A stretch of 46,208 bases of DNA, taken from assembly GCA_002348705.1 (NCBI GenBank), contig DEAU01000024.1:1896-48103 (forward strand), in the 5' to 3' direction. Position 1 is the stretch's first letter, and each line of letters begins with the position of its first letter. Below the pieces are notes generated by a model. It saw nothing but the letters and a program-made list of their open reading frames with translations. It did no database searches and had not been told where the DNA came from. This document shows, piece by piece, positions 1-7,629 of the stretch. Made by a program: the position numbers and the translations under genes. Source of the DNA: Candidatus Neomicrothrix sp. UBA2974 (GTDB taxonomy: Bacteria; Actinomycetota; Acidimicrobiia; Acidimicrobiales; MedAcidi-G1).

Positions 1-216
1 GCTGCCCGAAGCGCTGCCCGAAGCACTGCCCGAACCACTTCCCGAAGCGCTAGCCGAAGCGGAGCCGGAGCCACTTCCCGAAGCGCTAGCCGAAGCGGAG
101 CCGGAGCCACTTCCCGAAGCGCTGCCCGAAGCGGAGCCCGAAGCGCTGCCCGAACCGGAGCCCGAAGCGCTGCCCGAACCGGAGCCCGAAGCGCTGCCCG
201 AACCGGAACCACTTCC
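1..216. repeat. Tandem 12-bp repeat array encoding Ser-Gly-Ser-Ala/Gly
   Basis: Eighteen consecutive 12-bp units fill bases 1-216, the main types being GCTGCCCGAAGC, GGAGCCCGAAGC, ACTTCCCGAAGC and GCTAGCCGAAGC. There is higher-order structure: a 36-bp unit is repeated exactly at 37-72 and 73-108, and a 24-bp unit (GGAGCCCGAAGC followed by GCTGCCCGAACC) occurs three times at 133-204. This pattern points to recent expansion by slippage or unequal exchange. Every unit keeps the minus-strand lipoprotein frame open. The array continues to the window edge, so its full length is unknown. Confidence 0.95.
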
Positions 217-360
217 TGATCCAATCTCGCGCACCGCCGCACCGTCGTCTCCGCAGGCCGCAGCGACTAGGGCCAAGGCCATGACGACTGCGACGAGGCC
301 GCGCCTCTTCTGACGGGTCTGGACCCTAGACGGGTCCCCCATGATCAGGTCATTCGACAT
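1..360 (-). CDS. Lipoprotein with Ser/Gly/Ala repeat (3' end outside window)
   Basis: An open minus-strand frame runs from ATG (358-360) to the window edge with no stop, giving 120 visible codons. The ATG follows a good ribosome site, GAGGAGGG, at normal spacing. The N terminus has a basic stretch (RQKRR, residues 16-20), a hydrophobic run and a lipobox LVAAAC with Cys36, so the product should be an exported lipoprotein anchored at Cys36. From about residue 48 the visible chain is almost only Ser, Gly and Ala, encoded by 12-bp repeats. Such chains usually act as flexible linkers between the lipid anchor and a folded domain, which would lie beyond base 1. The gene is divergent from a ferric-iron ABC ATPase and shares its 170-bp promoter region, so a role in iron binding is possible but only inferred. 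Confidence 0.8.
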   Translation of the reverse strand, partial: MSNDLIMGDPSRVQTRQKRRGLVAVVMALALVAAACGDDGAAVREIGSGSGSGSGSASGSGSGSASGSGSGSASGSASGSASGSGSGSASASASGSGSGSASASASGSGSGSASGSASGS

Positions 361-438
361 ACGTGTCCCTCCTCGGAACCGATCTGTTCGACTGGTTGGA
401 ACCCGGTCACAGCCGAGCGTTTTTCCAATATCAGTCTG

Positions 439-452
439 TTAGGGCTGCCTAC
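439..452. promoter_or_regulatory. Candidate DtxR/IdeR-type operator upstream of the iron ABC ATPase
   Basis: The sequence TTAGGGCTGCCTAC forms TTAGG-N4-CCTAM, the 14-bp palindrome nested inside the known IdeR consensus (TTAGGTTAGCCTAACCTAA). It lies in the divergent region between the lipoprotein and the ATPase. A possible -10 hexamer TATCTA (468-473) would place its -35 region over the site. A DtxR-family regulator is encoded at 9028-9699. Binding is inferred. Confidence 0.45.
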
Positions 453-529
453 TAGTTTTCGAAAGGGTATCTAGTCCATCTTGGATGGCAACCTTTTCAT
501 CTCGGAAATCGGACGGTTAACCTCTCTAC

Positions 530-1603
530 GTGAAAGAAGCGGGCACGGAGGTCTCAGGAGTCCAAGACGCCAGATCGGCGCGGAGCCTTCGTATCGACGG
601 CATCCAAGCCGGTTTTGAAGGTGCCATGGTTCTACATGGCGTCGACCTTGTAGTTGATCCTGGTGAGATTCTCGTTCTGCTCGGCCCCAGCGGCTGTGGA
701 AAGACCACCTTGCTGCGAACACTCGCTGGCCTAGAGCGGCCCTACGAGGGTTCAGTGCTCGTCGACGACCGAACAGTGGTCGGCCCTAGCATCTGGGTGC
801 CGCCCGACAAGCGCCGCATCGGAATGGTTTTTCAGGACTGGGCTCTATTCCCATACCTGACTGTCTCTCGGAATGTCGCTTACGGCATCCCCCGATCGGA
901 GCGAAAGAACGGTCGCGTCGACGAGGTCCTAGACGCCGTCGGTCTCTCCGACTTCGGAGACCGTTACCCAGCCACCCTGTCCGGCGGCCAACAGCAGCGG
1001 GTCGCCCTAGCCCGGGCACTCGCCCCTCGTCCCGAAGTCCTACTCCTTGATGAACCCTTCTCCAATCTCGACTCCGGGCTGCGTAGCGAAGTCCGCTCTG
1101 AGGTGCACCGCATCCTGGTCGACCTAGGGGTGACGGCCGTTTTCGTAACCCACGACCAAGAAGAAGCCTTCATTCTCGGCGACCGAATAGCAGTGATGAA
1201 TGAAGGTCAGATCGAGCAAGTTTCCCTCCCGGTCGACCTCTACACTCGACCGGCCAATCGCTGGATTGCCTCGTTCATCGGCGAGGTCAACTTGCTTCCC
1301 GGCACCGCTCTCAACGGTTCGGTCAGGACCACATTTGGTGAAGTCCCGGTGACCGGGGACGACCATGGAAATGTTGACGTCCTACTCCGACCGGAGGATC
1401 TCCGACTCCGCCCAACCAGCGATCATGGTCACGGCGAGGTCGAGTTGATCGAGTACTACGGCCACGATGCGATGGTCATCGTTAGCCTCCACGACGGTAC
1501 AAAGCTCAGGGTCCGGACCGGGCCAGTCCCTCCGGCCGAACGCGGTGAGCGAGTCCAAATCTCCTTTCATGGCCTGCCGACCACGGCTTTCGCCGTCAGC
1601 TGA
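530..1603 (+). CDS. fbpC: Ferric-iron ABC transporter ATP-binding protein (FbpC-like)
   Basis: This is the ATPase of an iron(III)-type ABC importer, energising uptake through the permease at 5947-7614. The 357-residue protein has Walker A GPSGCGKTT at 52-60, a Q-loop, the LSGGQQQ signature near residue 148, Walker B LLLDEP near 172 and a switch His in the VTHDQEEA region. A C-terminal TOBE-type regulatory domain (from about 250) contains 'VLLRPEDLRL', typical of the Fbp/Pot/spermidine subgroup. The GTG start at 530 has no clear ribosome site; later starts would cut the first strand of the nucleotide-binding fold. Unusually, the matching binding protein and permease lie more than 3 kb downstream, beyond two unrelated genes. 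Another anion importer subtype cannot be excluded, but the FbpA-like partner favours iron. Confidence 0.85.
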   Translation: MKEAGTEVSGVQDARSARSLRIDGIQAGFEGAMVLHGVDLVVDPGEILVLLGPSGCGKTTLLRTLAGLERPYEGSVLVDDRTVVGPSIWVPPDKRRIGMVFQDWALFPYLTVSRNVAYGIPRSERKNGRVDEVLDAVGLSDFGDRYPATLSGGQQQRVALARALAPRPEVLLLDEPFSNLDSGLRSEVRSEVHRILVDLGVTAVFVTHDQEEAFILGDRIAVMNEGQIEQVSLPVDLYTRPANRWIASFIGEVNLLPGTALNGSVRTTFGEVPVTGDDHGNVDVLLRPEDLRLRPTSDHGHGEVELIEYYGHDAMVIVSLHDGTKLRVRTGPVPPAERGERVQISFHGLPTTAFAVS

Positions 1604-1625
1604 TCGCCACTAACTCGGAGTACCT

Positions 1626-3032
1626 GTGACGACGGAGGCTCCGATCGTTATCCTCGGCGCGGGCCCAGCAGGCTTGGCTACCGCCCGGCAACTTGCATTT
1701 GCCGGACACAAAGTCGTACTTATCGAACGCTCCGACAAGGTCGGCGGGATGGCAGCCAGCCATACCGTCGCCGGCCAGCGGGTGGACCTTGGATCACACC
1801 GGCTCCACCCGGCAACTGATCCCGACATTCTCGCCGACCTGAGAGACCTCCTCGGCGATGAACTCCAGGTCCGAACCCGCAACGGCCGCATCCGTCTAGC
1901 CGGCCGCTGGGTCGCCTTTCCACTGCGAACCGCGGACTTGCTTCGAAGTGTCGGCCCGCGTTTCGCCGTCGGCGCGGCGTTCGACGCAGCTACTTCACCG
2001 CTGCGACGAGCCCGTGCCAACACCTTCGGCGCCCACCTCCGGTCCGGCCTCGGATCAACTGTCAGTCGGGCCTTTTACGAGCCCTACGCCAAGAAGCTTT
2101 GGGGCACTGACGCCGACGAACTGGACGCCGCTCTGGCCCGACGCCGAGTGTCGGCCAGATCACCGCTGGCCATCCTTCGCAAACTGGTTCGGGGCGCCCG
2201 ACCCCAGGGCCGGATCTTCCTCTACCCAGCGGGCGGCTACGGACGTATCTGCGAACGCCTAGCCGACTCGGCTATCGAGGCTGGTGTCGACCTGTTTTTA
2301 TCCACCGAAGTAAGAGGTGTCCACATACCCACAGGCAAACCGGTCGCCGCGAAGACCAACGCCACGGTCGAACTCGAAGGCTTGACGATCGATGCCCATC
2401 AGGTCCTGTCAACAATTCCGATCTCTAGTCTCGTCGGTCTGATATCACCCAGGGCGCCAGAAGAGATTCAACGGGCCATAGGGCGACTCGAACACCGGGC
2501 GATGGTGCTCGTCTACTTGGTGTGCGATCAGGACAGATATACCCAATTCGACGCCCACTACCTCCCGTCCCTCGATACACCGATCAGTCGCCTATCGGAG
2601 CCAAAGAACTACCGAGACGGTGCCGATCCAGCAGGCAGCACCGTGCTGTGCTGCGAGGTGCCATGCTGGGTTGGCGACGAGACATGGACTGCCTCCGACG
2701 ATCAACTCGGGGTCCAGATGGCCGAATCGCTCGTGAGACAAGGCTTGCCAAAACCCCGTCTGGTCGCCACCGAGACCCGACGGCTGCCGCACGTATACCC
2801 GATCCTCCGTCCCGGCTATACCGACGATCTCACCACTACAAATGCCTGGCTCAGTGGGCTAGACCGTCTAGTAGTCTTGGGCCGTCAAGGCCTCTACACA
2901 CCCGACAACATCCACCACGTGCTTCGCATGGGAATCGCCGCCGCCGATGCCGTCAATGCCGACGGATCCTTTGACCGCTTTGCCTGGAAAACTGCGCTCG
3001 GCGAGTTTGAGGAATTCGTTGTTGAGGACTAA
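1626..3032 (+). CDS. FAD-dependent amine-oxidase/protoporphyrinogen-oxidase-like protein
   Basis: The 468-residue protein opens with a Rossmann dinucleotide motif GAGPAG (11-16) and the extended 'ERSDKVGG' FAD signature, as in the COG1232 family that includes protoporphyrinogen oxidase, amine oxidases and UDP-galactopyranose-mutase-like enzymes. The C-terminal region contains 'LVVLGRQGLYTPDNIHHVL', a typical FAD-contacting end. The substrate cannot be read from sequence. Relatives of this kind often occur beside envelope glycosyltransferases, and a glycosyltransferase fusion follows on the other strand, so a role in envelope lipid or sugar modification is a guess. The GTG start has a GGAG ribosome site six bases upstream and lies 22 bp after the ATPase stop, so the two are probably cotranscribed. 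It ends 36 bp from the convergent glycosyltransferase. Confidence 0.75.
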   Translation: MTTEAPIVILGAGPAGLATARQLAFAGHKVVLIERSDKVGGMAASHTVAGQRVDLGSHRLHPATDPDILADLRDLLGDELQVRTRNGRIRLAGRWVAFPLRTADLLRSVGPRFAVGAAFDAATSPLRRARANTFGAHLRSGLGSTVSRAFYEPYAKKLWGTDADELDAALARRRVSARSPLAILRKLVRGARPQGRIFLYPAGGYGRICERLADSAIEAGVDLFLSTEVRGVHIPTGKPVAAKTNATVELEGLTIDAHQVLSTIPISSLVGLISPRAPEEIQRAIGRLEHRAMVLVYLVCDQDRYTQFDAHYLPSLDTPISRLSEPKNYRDGADPAGSTVLCCEVPCWVGDETWTASDDQLGVQMAESLVRQGLPKPRLVATETRRLPHVYPILRPGYTDDLTTTNAWLSGLDRLVVLGRQGLYTPDNIHHVLRMGIAAADAVNADGSFDRFAWKTALGEFEEFVVED

Positions 3033-3068
3033 AGAAAAAACCGCAATTGATTAGCACCTCCCTGCTGA

Positions 3069-4631
3069 TCAGACTGTGTTGAGTTCGCGGTACACCGCAG
3101 GAACAACCTTGCGCAGGTAGCGACCCAATTTCACAAAACTGTCACCTGTAGTCCGGAAGCGATACGTAATCGGCACCTCGTGATACCGGAAGCCCTTGGC
3201 CAACAGGTCGAGCGTAAGGACCTGTGCGTAGTTGAAGTCGTGAACCACCTCAGCAGCCCGAGCCGCGGCGGGCGAGAAAGCTCGATAGCCGGTCTGGCCG
3301 TCGGATATGCGACGGCGGGCCACTAGAGACAAAAGGCGGGTCAGAACAACGTTCCCAAACCTCCGATGGGGCCGCATGTGTTCGATGGTGCCTGCGAAGC
3401 GGCTGCCCGCCACGTAGTCGGCTTCGCCGGCGAGAATAGGGGCAACCAGATTCTCCAGTTCCTCCGGCGGGTACTCCTCATCGGCATCACAGAACGCAAT
3501 AGCCGCCGCGCCCCGCTCTACTCCAGCAGCTAGGCCATGGCGAACCCCGGCTCCCAAACCACGGCAGGTTGGGAACGACTCCACCGTGGCACCAGCCGCT
3601 CGGGCCACCTCGGCTGTCCTATCAGTCGAGCCGTCATCAATCACCAGCACCTCGACAGGTCGACCGCACACTTCGGCGGGCGCGCGGGTGACGCACCGCC
3701 CGACTGCCTCTTCCTCGTTAAGGGCGGGCATGAAAAGAAGAACCGGTGCCTGATCGTCTACGGGAGGCCCAGGGTCAGGCACCGGTGGCCGGTCGGCCGG
3801 CAGGCGAAGACGTCCCAGCATCCCCGGTCGAGGCCACCGAAGAGAGAAAGAACCCACGACCAACGACCAGGCTGTCTTTAAGGCGTGGGCAGCCAGTGCT
3901 GCCACCAGTGCGTCATCGGCGCCGTGTCCCAACACGGTGTAGGCAGCCACCGAGGCTGCCTCGTAGGTCCCGAATCCTCCCGGAGCAATGGCTGCCACTT
4001 GGGCCGAGACCGCGACAGTGGTTACCAGCACCGCGTCGAACGGCGAGAGCGTCATGCCCGCCCACTTCGCACACTGCCAAACGAGGATGGCCTCCAACAG
4101 CCAGGCCACGACCGTCAGGCTGAAAGCTGCCGGGCCCGGTAGGCGGACCTGTGTCAAGTCGCGGCTCGTCATACGACGAAGCATTTGCCAGGCCACAACA
4201 CCAACCACCAGAACGGCTGCCACCAGCATCCAGCCCCAGACCCCCACCAGACGCGAGAAAGCCCGAGGCGCGATCAACCATCCAAGACCAACGACCGTAA
4301 CGATGTCAGCCGCACGGAGGGTCACTGTCGAGATGGTGGCTGCTTCGAGGCCTAGGGAGGTACGACGCGTCACACTCAGTACCCGAAGCGGCTCCCCGAG
4401 GCGGAACGGGAGGACATGGTTTGCCCCGAAGGCCAGGTGGATTCCGGCCAATGCCTGACCAAACGAAAGCCCGGGTAGAACCCGCCGCCAGGCAGCAGCC
4501 CTGGCCACGAAGGCAAGGCCGAACGCGCCGCAGGCACAGATGACGCCAAAAGGATCACCAACCGCCCGGCTCCAAGCGCGCTCGAGCGCGTCGATGTCGA
4601 TGGTGGCGGCCACCGCTGCGACAGCAACCAA
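3069..4631 (-). CDS. Flippase-like (UPF0104) membrane domain fused to GT2 glycosyltransferase
   Basis: Residues 1 to about 270 form a multi-helix membrane domain like the lysylphosphatidylglycerol-synthase TM/UPF0104 family, including the typical 'APGGFGTYEA' motif. A Pro-rich linker leads to a DPM1-like GT2 domain (about 295-510) with 'ALNEEE', 'VIDDGSTD' and an acceptor-site 'DADEEYP'. GT2 enzymes of this group transfer a sugar from a nucleotide donor to a polyprenyl phosphate at the cytoplasmic face; the membrane domain may anchor or translocate the product. The given start is TTG. The frame stays open upstream to a stop at 4761-4763 and encodes hydrophobic residues that look like the front of the first helix, yet contains no ATG, GTG or TTG. 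An ATT at 4719-4721 has a purine-rich GGAGAGGGAGAG just upstream and may be the true start. Confidence 0.8.
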   Translation of the reverse strand: MVAVAAVAATIDIDALERAWSRAVGDPFGVICACGAFGLAFVARAAAWRRVLPGLSFGQALAGIHLAFGANHVLPFRLGEPLRVLSVTRRTSLGLEAATISTVTLRAADIVTVVGLGWLIAPRAFSRLVGVWGWMLVAAVLVVGVVAWQMLRRMTSRDLTQVRLPGPAAFSLTVVAWLLEAILVWQCAKWAGMTLSPFDAVLVTTVAVSAQVAAIAPGGFGTYEAASVAAYTVLGHGADDALVAALAAHALKTAWSLVVGSFSLRWPRPGMLGRLRLPADRPPVPDPGPPVDDQAPVLLFMPALNEEEAVGRCVTRAPAEVCGRPVEVLVIDDGSTDRTAEVARAAGATVESFPTCRGLGAGVRHGLAAGVERGAAAIAFCDADEEYPPEELENLVAPILAGEADYVAGSRFAGTIEHMRPHRRFGNVVLTRLLSLVARRRISDGQTGYRAFSPAAARAAEVVHDFNYAQVLTLDLLAKGFRYHEVPITYRFRTTGDSFVKLGRYLRKVVPAVYRELNTV

Positions 4632-4777
4632 AAGGGCTAAAAGTCCGACCAGCGCAGCTGTGCGCCAGCGGATGGTCAGGGACCCGGTCGCGGACTTGCG
4701 ATGAAATGCGGAACCAAGAATCGGTCTCTCCCTCTCCGGCTCTCTAGTGCGAGTGCCCTGCTAACCGTCACCGGTAG

Positions 4778-4796
4778 TTAGGTTTACTTTACGGAT
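4778..4796. promoter_or_regulatory. Candidate DtxR-type operator upstream of fbpA
   Basis: The stretch TTAGGTTTACTTTACGGAT resembles the 19-bp DtxR/IdeR box: the left half TTAGG is intact and the centre CTTTAC matches the classical diphtheria tox operator, while the right half is degenerate. It would overlap the -35 region of a promoter with a -10-like TACACT at 4812-4817. The position upstream of an iron-binding protein supports the call; the sequence match alone is moderate. Confidence 0.35.
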
Positions 4797-4800
4797 TTCG

Positions 4801-4816
4801 TGTAGCAGTCGCTACA
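4801..4816. promoter_or_regulatory. Perfect inverted repeat overlapping the fbpA promoter
   Basis: TGTAGC-AGTC-GCTACA is a perfect 6-bp inverted repeat whose right arm overlaps a candidate -10 element (TACACT, 4812-4817), ten bases before the fbpA ATG. There is no ribosome site between it and the ATG, so the transcript may be nearly leaderless. It could be a second operator for an unknown regulator or a chance repeat. Confidence 0.3.
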
Positions 4817-4826
4817 CTCCGGCGCC

Positions 4827-5966
4827 ATGACAACCACTAACTGCTCCACCGGTCGAACCCCTCATCGATTGTTCCGCTTCGTCGCAACCATCCTCACCCT
4901 CACCCTGGGTGCCTCTCTGTTAGCAGCTTGTGGCAGTGATGGTGGAAATCCGCTCTCCGAAAAAGCTGCAGCCATCGTGTCAAGCGGTTCCAACACCGAC
5001 GGCAAAGTGGATTGTGCAGATGGACGCGGCAAAATGGTCACGATCTACTCTGGTCGGACCGAATATCTGATCGGCCCCATACTGGATGCCTTCGCCTGCG
5101 AGAGCGGCATCGACATCCGGGTTCGCTGGGGCAACTCAACAGATCTGGCAGTTCTCATCGGCGAGGAGGGTAAGGCAACAGAAGCCGACGTCTTTCTGTC
5201 CCGCTCGCCCGGGCCGGTCGGCTTCCTCGAGGGCCTCGGCCTGCTCGGCACCATCGACGGCGCTGTTCTTGACCTAGTCGAACCTCAGAACCGGGCATCC
5301 AGTGGCGCATGGATCGGCTTTTCCGGCCGAAAGCGGGTTCTGGTCCGCAATCTCGACATGGTCACCGACGCTGACCTTCCCACCTCGGTCTTCGACTTGA
5401 CCGACGAGCGCTATCGGGGACGCGTCGCCCTGCCTGCCACCAACGGCTCTTTCGAAGACTGGTTTACTGTGTTCCGAGACCAGCACGGCGATGAGGTAGC
5501 TACCCAGTGGCTACACGACATGGTCGACAATGACGCCGAGTACTACCCGAACAACAGGGCGATTGTGGAAGCCGCCGGTCGGGGCGAGATCGACATGGGC
5601 CTCGTTAACCACTACTACCAGTATCAAGAGGCTGCGGCGGCTGGGGACAAGCACCGCGCCGAGAACCACGACTTTGGCCACACAGACATCGGCTCGCTGC
5701 TAATCATCACTGCGGCCACCGTGTTGGAAACGGCCGAGGACTACGACGCTGCCAATGAATTGATCGCCTATCTCCTGAGTCCTCAGGCGCAGTCCTACTT
5801 CACGAACAAGACGTTCGAATACCCGCTCAGCGCTGGTGTGGCCCCGAACCCGATCCTTCCGGCCCTTACGGCACTGGAGATCGGATCAGTGGACTTCGAC
5901 ACTTTGGGTGGTGGATTTGAGGAGACTGAGCGCATAATCAGAGAGAGTGGAATTCTCGCCGGCTAA
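4827..5966 (+). CDS. fbpA: Ferric-iron-binding lipoprotein of ABC transporter (FbpA-like)
   Basis: This is the solute-binding protein of the iron importer. A signal peptide ends in lipobox LLAAC with Cys35, so it is lipid-anchored outside the membrane. The mature domain begins with 'VTIYSGRTEYLIGPILDAF', characteristic of the FbpA/FutA ferric-binding family. The adjacent tyrosines Y263-Y264 in 'NHYYQYQ' occupy the place of the Tyr pair that coordinates Fe(III) in FbpA. At 379 residues it is slightly longer than typical FbpA because of a polar spacer after the lipid anchor. Its 3' end overlaps the permease start by 20 bp, showing translational coupling. The ATG lacks a ribosome site and lies just behind a possible promoter, which fits leaderless translation. 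Upstream DtxR-like and palindromic sites suggest iron-dependent control. Confidence 0.88.
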   Translation: MTTTNCSTGRTPHRLFRFVATILTLTLGASLLAACGSDGGNPLSEKAAAIVSSGSNTDGKVDCADGRGKMVTIYSGRTEYLIGPILDAFACESGIDIRVRWGNSTDLAVLIGEEGKATEADVFLSRSPGPVGFLEGLGLLGTIDGAVLDLVEPQNRASSGAWIGFSGRKRVLVRNLDMVTDADLPTSVFDLTDERYRGRVALPATNGSFEDWFTVFRDQHGDEVATQWLHDMVDNDAEYYPNNRAIVEAAGRGEIDMGLVNHYYQYQEAAAAGDKHRAENHDFGHTDIGSLLIITAATVLETAEDYDAANELIAYLLSPQAQSYFTNKTFEYPLSAGVAPNPILPALTALEIGSVDFDTLGGGFEETERIIRESGILAG

Positions 5967-7614
5967 CCAAGACCCGGATTCCGGGATCGCGACCCCGCAA
6001 AGGCGGACGGTCTTCAACCACAGGCAAGCGCCGCGGCCAGTCACGGCCGCGGCGCTTGTCGTCGGGATCCTCTTCGCTTTTCCGGCGCTGTACCTGGTGT
6101 GGCGGACCATCACCGGAGACGGCGACCCAATAGACCTGCTCAGCTCGGCTCGAACGCTGGAGCCCTTGCGGCGCAGCGTGGTTCTCGCCGCGCTCGTCTC
6201 GGCAAGCACTGCTGTGCTCGGTACCACGTTGGCCTGGCTGACAGCCCGAACCGATCTTCCTGGCCGCCGGCTCTGGCGGATCCTCCTTCCCCTGCCGCTG
6301 GCGTACCCGACTTTCGTGGGCGCGGCAGCTTTCATCCGGACCCTTAACCCAGGCGGTCTGGCCAACGATCTCTTTCAAGCCATCGGAATCGACCGAACCC
6401 CCGAACTCCGCGGCCTGTTCGGTGCCTGGCTAGCCCTAACGCTGTTTACCTACCCGTACGTCTACCTGCCAGTGGCCGCCCGTCTCCGAAATCTCCCCGG
6501 TTCGCTGGAGGAAAGCGCCCGCATACTCGGTAACTCGGGGTTCACCACTTTCCGTCGTGTCGTCCTCCCCCAGACAACATCGGCCATTTCGGCGGGCGCC
6601 CTGCTAGTCGCGCTTTACACGATCAGTGACTTCGGTGCTGTACAACTGATGCGCTACGACACGCTGACCCGGGCAATCTGGACAACCCGACTCGCCGACC
6701 AACCCACCTCGTTCGCCCTATCAGTCATCCTATTGGCCCTAGCCGCCCTCGTGGTAGCCGCGGAGCGGATCGGGAACCGCCGCCGCAGCGGCCAGCGGCC
6801 AGCCCGCAGCACCACTAGCCGTCCGCTGACCGTCCCCCTGGGCCGGTGGCGCGTCGGCGGCTTAGCGCTGGTCTTCATCACCCTTGGCCTGGCCCTCGTG
6901 GCCCCCGCGGCCGCGCTGGCCGACTGGGGAATCACAGGCCTCATCCGCGACGCCACCGGTGGCCGACCCTTGGTCATCAACGCGTCAGACGTCATCGGAC
7001 CGGCGTGGAACACCGTATGGATCAGTGTGGTGGCAGCCGGTGCGGCAGTCCTCGCGGTGCTTCCTACCGCAGCGCTTATCGGCCGATACCGGTCCCGAGT
7101 CGGCCCAACCACCGGCAACATCATTACCTCGACTTTCGCCATGCCCGGACTTCTCATCGCCTTGGCCATGTTCTTTTGGACCCTGCGAAGTGGCTGGGCT
7201 GCCGACCATCTTCGGGGCACCATCTTCGTTCTGGTCTTCGCCTACGTAGTCCGCTTCGGCGCCCAGGCACTCGGCGCTGCCCACGTCGCAGTGGCCGCTG
7301 TGCCCGACCGTCTGCACGATTCGGCAAGAGTTCTTGGCGCCGGCCCGCTCCGTCGACTGGCCACGGTCGACGCCCCGATCATTTCTCCCGGCCTGCTGGC
7401 CGGCGGTGGCCTAGTCCTGCTGTCAACCATGAAAGAACTTCCCATCACACTGCTGGTGGCGCCGTTTGACTTTCCGACATTGACCACCAAGATCTTCCAG
7501 TCATTTGAGGATGCCTTCGTTGCCGAAGCTGGCCTGCTGGCCATGGTCCTAGTGGCCCTGTCAGGCCTCCTTACGTGGTTCCTCGTGATCCGTCGAGCCC
7601 ACCAACTGGACTGA
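5947..7614 (+). CDS. fbpB: Ferric-iron ABC transporter permease, two fused permease domains (FbpB-like)
   Basis: The 555-residue protein is a double permease with about twelve membrane segments, the usual arrangement for FbpB. Each half carries an EAA-type coupling loop that contacts the ATPase: 'SLEESARILGNSG' in the first half and 'RLHDSARVLGAGP' in the second. It forms the channel for iron delivered by the lipoprotein encoded immediately upstream, with the ATPase at 530-1603 as the likely energy source. Translation starts at GTG 5947, inside the end of fbpA, so synthesis of the two proteins is coupled. The next gene begins 15 bp after its stop and may be part of the same transcript although it belongs to a different process. 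Confidence 0.88.
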   Translation: MEFSPANQDPDSGIATPQRRTVFNHRQAPRPVTAAALVVGILFAFPALYLVWRTITGDGDPIDLLSSARTLEPLRRSVVLAALVSASTAVLGTTLAWLTARTDLPGRRLWRILLPLPLAYPTFVGAAAFIRTLNPGGLANDLFQAIGIDRTPELRGLFGAWLALTLFTYPYVYLPVAARLRNLPGSLEESARILGNSGFTTFRRVVLPQTTSAISAGALLVALYTISDFGAVQLMRYDTLTRAIWTTRLADQPTSFALSVILLALAALVVAAERIGNRRRSGQRPARSTTSRPLTVPLGRWRVGGLALVFITLGLALVAPAAALADWGITGLIRDATGGRPLVINASDVIGPAWNTVWISVVAAGAAVLAVLPTAALIGRYRSRVGPTTGNIITSTFAMPGLLIALAMFFWTLRSGWAADHLRGTIFVLVFAYVVRFGAQALGAAHVAVAAVPDRLHDSARVLGAGPLRRLATVDAPIISPGLLAGGGLVLLSTMKELPITLLVAPFDFPTLTTKIFQSFEDAFVAEAGLLAMVLVALSGLLTWFLVIRRAHQLD

Positions 7615-7629
7615 ACCCCGCGCCAGATA

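Noticed and set aside
1626..3032. True protoporphyrinogen oxidase
   Set aside because: Only the general FAD amine-oxidase fold is visible and no haem biosynthesis genes are adjacent.
4801..4816. Short inverted repeat considered as a Rho-independent terminator for upstream genes
   Set aside because: No T-run follows in either direction and it lies directly before a start codon, so it fits an operator better.
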